Assembly: GCA_002416505.1 (NCBI GenBank)
Contig: DIAM01000007.1
Span: 50,006-114,005, forward strand
Source: Gammaproteobacteria bacterium UBA5078
GTDB taxonomy: Bacteria; Pseudomonadota; Gammaproteobacteria; Pseudomonadales; Pseudohongiellaceae
Direction of reading: 5' to 3'
Length of the DNA: 64,000 nt
Shown here: one piece after another, positions 62,095 to 64,000 of the stretch
How the letters are laid out: every line of letters begins with the position of its first letter
Numbering within the stretch: the stretch's first letter is position 1
Notes under the pieces: generated by a model
The model's database searches: none
What the model was told of the DNA's origin: nothing
The model's input: the letters and a program-made list of their open reading frames with translations, nothing else
Program-made: the position numbers and the translations under genes

Positions 62095-63135
62095 ATGTTG
62101 ATTAAGTCTAAACCCGATATCTTAGCGTCCGAGATTACTCCGGAGTCGGTATACCACGATCGCCGCAGCTTCATTGCCGGCAGCCTTAGCGCGGCTTTTG
62201 GCGTTGCATCGGCTGGCCTGTCTGGGCTTGCAAGTGCGGCTGATGGGGATGGGCTGAGGGCTCGAGCTCCTACGGATTTAGAGCGATCTGCGCCCGCGCC
62301 ATGGTGGGAAGACAAATTTGCCTCTATCAGCCCGGCGGTGAAAACCGGTGGTTTCTCCACTAGTGAGCCGCTGACCCCCTATCGCGATGTGATCTCCTAT
62401 AATAATTTTTACGAATTCGGCACAGATAAGGGCGACCCCATCGCGAATTCGAAGCAGTTCAAGGTCGATCCTTGGTCTGTGGCAATCGAGGGGGAGGTTG
62501 AGAAGCCCGGAGTCTACACCCTAGAGGACATCCTCAAGCCCCATGCATTGGAGGAGCGTGTCTATCGACTTCGATGTGTGGAGCGTTGGTCCATGGTAGT
62601 GCCTTGGGTCGGTTTCTCCCTTGCGGACCTCATTAAGCGCTTCCAGCCCACATCGAAAGCCAAATACGTCGAGTTTTTCACTCTGCTGGACCCCGAGGTT
62701 ATGCCTGGGCAGCGTTCGCGATTTACCACGATTAGTTGGCCGTATCGCGAAGGTTTGCGTATGGACGAGGCGATGAATCCGCTAACACTTCTTGCCGTTG
62801 GCGTTTATGGCAACTACCTACCGCCTCAGAACGGTGCCCCAATTCGCTTGATAGTGCCCTGGAAGTACGGGTTTAAGAGTATTAAATCCATTGTGAAGAT
62901 TCGCTTCACTGAAACGCAGCCTGATACTAGTTGGAATATGTTGGCGGCGAACGAGTACGGGTTCTATGCGAATGTGAATCCAGAGGTGCATCACCCGCGC
63001 TGGAGGCAAGACATGGAGACCCGTCTCCCGCAGACTCTGTTTAGCAGTTCGCGAATCGAAACGCTGCCCTTCAATGGCTACGCAGAGCAGGTGGCCTCTC
63101 TCTATACGGGGATGGACCTGTCGAAGAATTACTGA
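62095..63135 (+). CDS. msrP: Periplasmic methionine sulfoxide reductase, molybdopterin subunit MsrP
   Basis: 346 residues from the ATG at 62095, with GAGG 8 bases upstream; the frame start at 62077 has none. Tat signal YHDRRSFIAGSLSAAFG. Sulfite-oxidase-fold molybdopterin domain with the metal-ligand Cys161 in RLRCVERWSMVVPWVG and NGAPIRLIVPWKYGFKS. Repairs oxidised Met in envelope proteins, with electrons from MsrQ, 17 bases downstream. Confidence 0.95.
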   Translation: MLIKSKPDILASEITPESVYHDRRSFIAGSLSAAFGVASAGLSGLASAADGDGLRARAPTDLERSAPAPWWEDKFASISPAVKTGGFSTSEPLTPYRDVISYNNFYEFGTDKGDPIANSKQFKVDPWSVAIEGEVEKPGVYTLEDILKPHALEERVYRLRCVERWSMVVPWVGFSLADLIKRFQPTSKAKYVEFFTLLDPEVMPGQRSRFTTISWPYREGLRMDEAMNPLTLLAVGVYGNYLPPQNGAPIRLIVPWKYGFKSIKSIVKIRFTETQPDTSWNMLAANEYGFYANVNPEVHHPRWRQDMETRLPQTLFSSSRIETLPFNGYAEQVASLYTGMDLSKNY

Positions 63136-63152
63136 TCTAGGTATGACTCGGC

Positions 63153-63773
63153 ATGGTGTCTAGGATGACGAAGGTAGCGAAATGGTCTGTCTTTTGCCTC
63201 GGCTTAGTGCCGTTTTTAGTCTTACTATATAGGGCTCTTAGCAATAATCTCGGGCCAGATCCCGCAGACACCCTAGCGGCGGAGACGGGGGAGTGGACTC
63301 TACGCTTCTTGTTGCTGTCACTCGCCATCACCCCGCTGCGCAATATGGGAGGGTGGCCAAAGCTGTTTCCTTATAGACGCACCTTCGGCCTGTTCGCTCT
63401 CTTCTATGCATCACTGCACTTTGCTATCTATCTAGTCTTTCTTCTGCAACTGCGTTGGTCAGAGATTTCGGAAGATATCCTAGAGCGTCCTTATATCACC
63501 GTCGGTTTCACGGCCTTCTTAATGCTGGTGGCGTTAGGGGTGACTTCGACCAAGGCAATGATGAGGCGGATGGGGCGGCATTGGCGCCAGCTGCATAAGC
63601 TGGTCTATCTGATCAATGTGCTAGGCCTCATCCATTTGATATGGATATTGCGTACAGACCTTACAGAGGCTGTATTTTATGCTAGTATTCTCCTCCCGCT
63701 ATTGGCGTACCGGGTCTATAAGTACTCCGTCAGAAAGACTGCAAAGCATATCGATTTGTCAACGCCCAATTGA
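63153..63773 (+). CDS. msrQ: Heme-binding membrane subunit MsrQ
   Basis: 206 residues, six membrane helices of the ferric-reductase-like (FRD/YedZ) family. Conserved residues: the heme-ligand candidates in FYASLHFAIYLVF and WRQLHKLVYLINVLGLIHLIW, and GEWTLRFLLLSLAITPLR. Passes electrons from the quinone pool or flavin to MsrP. The pair is an operon; a second ATG at 63165 could be used. Confidence 0.94.
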   Translation: MVSRMTKVAKWSVFCLGLVPFLVLLYRALSNNLGPDPADTLAAETGEWTLRFLLLSLAITPLRNMGGWPKLFPYRRTFGLFALFYASLHFAIYLVFLLQLRWSEISEDILERPYITVGFTAFLMLVALGVTSTKAMMRRMGRHWRQLHKLVYLINVLGLIHLIWILRTDLTEAVFYASILLPLLAYRVYKYSVRKTAKHIDLSTPN

Positions 63774-63805
63774 GTATTTAAGTAACCGATTTGGGCAATT
63801 ACTTG

Positions 63806-63833
63806 TTGCCAGATTCAATCTTTGTGGCATAAT
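63806..63833 (+). promoter_or_regulatory. Strong sigma-70 promoter P1 with GC-rich discriminator
   Basis: TTGCCA (63806-63811), spacer 16, CATAAT (63828-63833), followed by GCGCGCCC, the GC-rich discriminator of growth-rate/stringently controlled promoters. It matches the downstream promoter in layout. Nothing coding follows within the window; the target is beyond the right edge. Confidence 0.75.
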
Positions 63834-63920
63834 GCGCGCCCTTGTGACGAGATGTACAAGCAAAGCAAACGAACACTCCTCGGAGAGTTTAAATGAAACG
63901 AAAATAACCGCTTTCATGCC

Positions 63921-63948
63921 TTGCCAAGTCACACAGGTTGCGTATAAT
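63921..63948 (+). promoter_or_regulatory. Strong sigma-70 promoter P2 with GC-rich discriminator
   Basis: TTGCCA (63921-63926), spacer 16, perfect TATAAT (63943-63948), then GCGCCTCC. An A-rich stretch (63896-63908) at about -45 to -60 could act as an UP element. Together with P1 this is the tandem arrangement of rRNA operon promoters. Confidence 0.8.
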
Positions 63949-63981
63949 GCGCCTCCTCCTAACCACGAAGGTTCAGGAAAA

Positions 63982-63994
63982 AGTTCTTTAAAAA
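63982..63994 (+). promoter_or_regulatory. boxA-like antitermination element of an rRNA leader
   Basis: AGTTCTTTAAAAA resembles boxA (TGCTCTTTAACAA), bound by NusB/S10 in rRNA leaders, and lies 34 bases after P2. It predicts a 16S rRNA gene just past the window. Only six bases follow, so the rRNA itself is not seen. Confidence 0.65.
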
Positions 63995-64000
63995 GTAGAG

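Noticed and set aside
1..64000. CRISPR arrays, insertion sequences, prophage, tRNA genes
   Set aside because: No regularly spaced repeats, transposase or integrase motifs, or tRNA cloverleaf consensus were found by reading both strands.

Overview
This is a mid-to-high GC chromosomal segment of a gammaproteobacterium. The gene content and order (miaB-phoH-ybeY-corC, lptE-holA, lipA-lipB-ybeD-dacA-rlpA-rodA-mrdA-rlmH-rsfS, bamD//rluD-pgeF-clpB, a Pseudomonas-like minor-pilin cluster with pilSR, DUF1820, DUF4404, msrPQ) best match the Pseudomonadales/Cellvibrionales-like free-living or marine group. No species can be named from sequence reading alone. The window is almost wholly coding. No transposase, integrase, phage gene, CRISPR array or tRNA was recognised.

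Layout. 1-8242 (+): end of rsfS, then rlmH, the cell-elongation and envelope genes mrdA, rodA, rlpA and dacA, then ybeD-lipB-lipA for lipoate synthesis and transfer. 8322-19587: a mixed accessory stretch with two tandem secreted cyclophilins that share an unrecognised C-terminal domain, an NSS-type Na+ symporter, a class V aminotransferase, a glutathione transferase, a membrane-bound class III cyclase-like protein, an ICMT-like methyltransferase overlapping a GNAT-like gene, a DUF4404 gene and fadE. 19675-25245 (-): holA, lptE, corC, ybeY, phoH, miaB. These and 1-8242 are the two halves of a cluster I recall as contiguous in Pseudomonas, here separated by the accessory stretch and lacking lnt, leuS and mltB. 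25469-30946: DUF1820, a class Ic aminotransferase, srkA, a TlpA-like thioredoxin, a fatty-acid desaturase, slyX and a membrane-anchored cold-shock protein. 31251-35079: a glycine-zipper protein, a PepSY protein, a PhoPQ-like two-component pair and a TSUP permease.

35298-47641 is a type IV pilus locus: fimT/fimU, pilV, pilW, pilX, pilY1, pilY2 and pilE on +, an extra pseudopilin on -, thiO, then pilR and pilS on -. 47825-55775: nadE, gmhA, bamD, rluD, pgeF, and clpB behind a convincing sigma-32 promoter. 55776-61003 is the branched-chain amino-acid locus (ilvI-ilvH, a perfect bidirectional terminator, ilvC, and ilvY divergent from ilvC). 61091-63773: pssA and msrP-msrQ. The last 200 bases hold two tandem strong promoters with GC-rich discriminators and a boxA-like element, so an rRNA operon probably starts just past the right edge.

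The items most worth a second look are the tandem cyclophilins with the new domain, the cyclase / ICMT-like / GNAT-like island, the structured 383-base region between clpB and ilvI, and the PepSY plus PhoPQ-like module.
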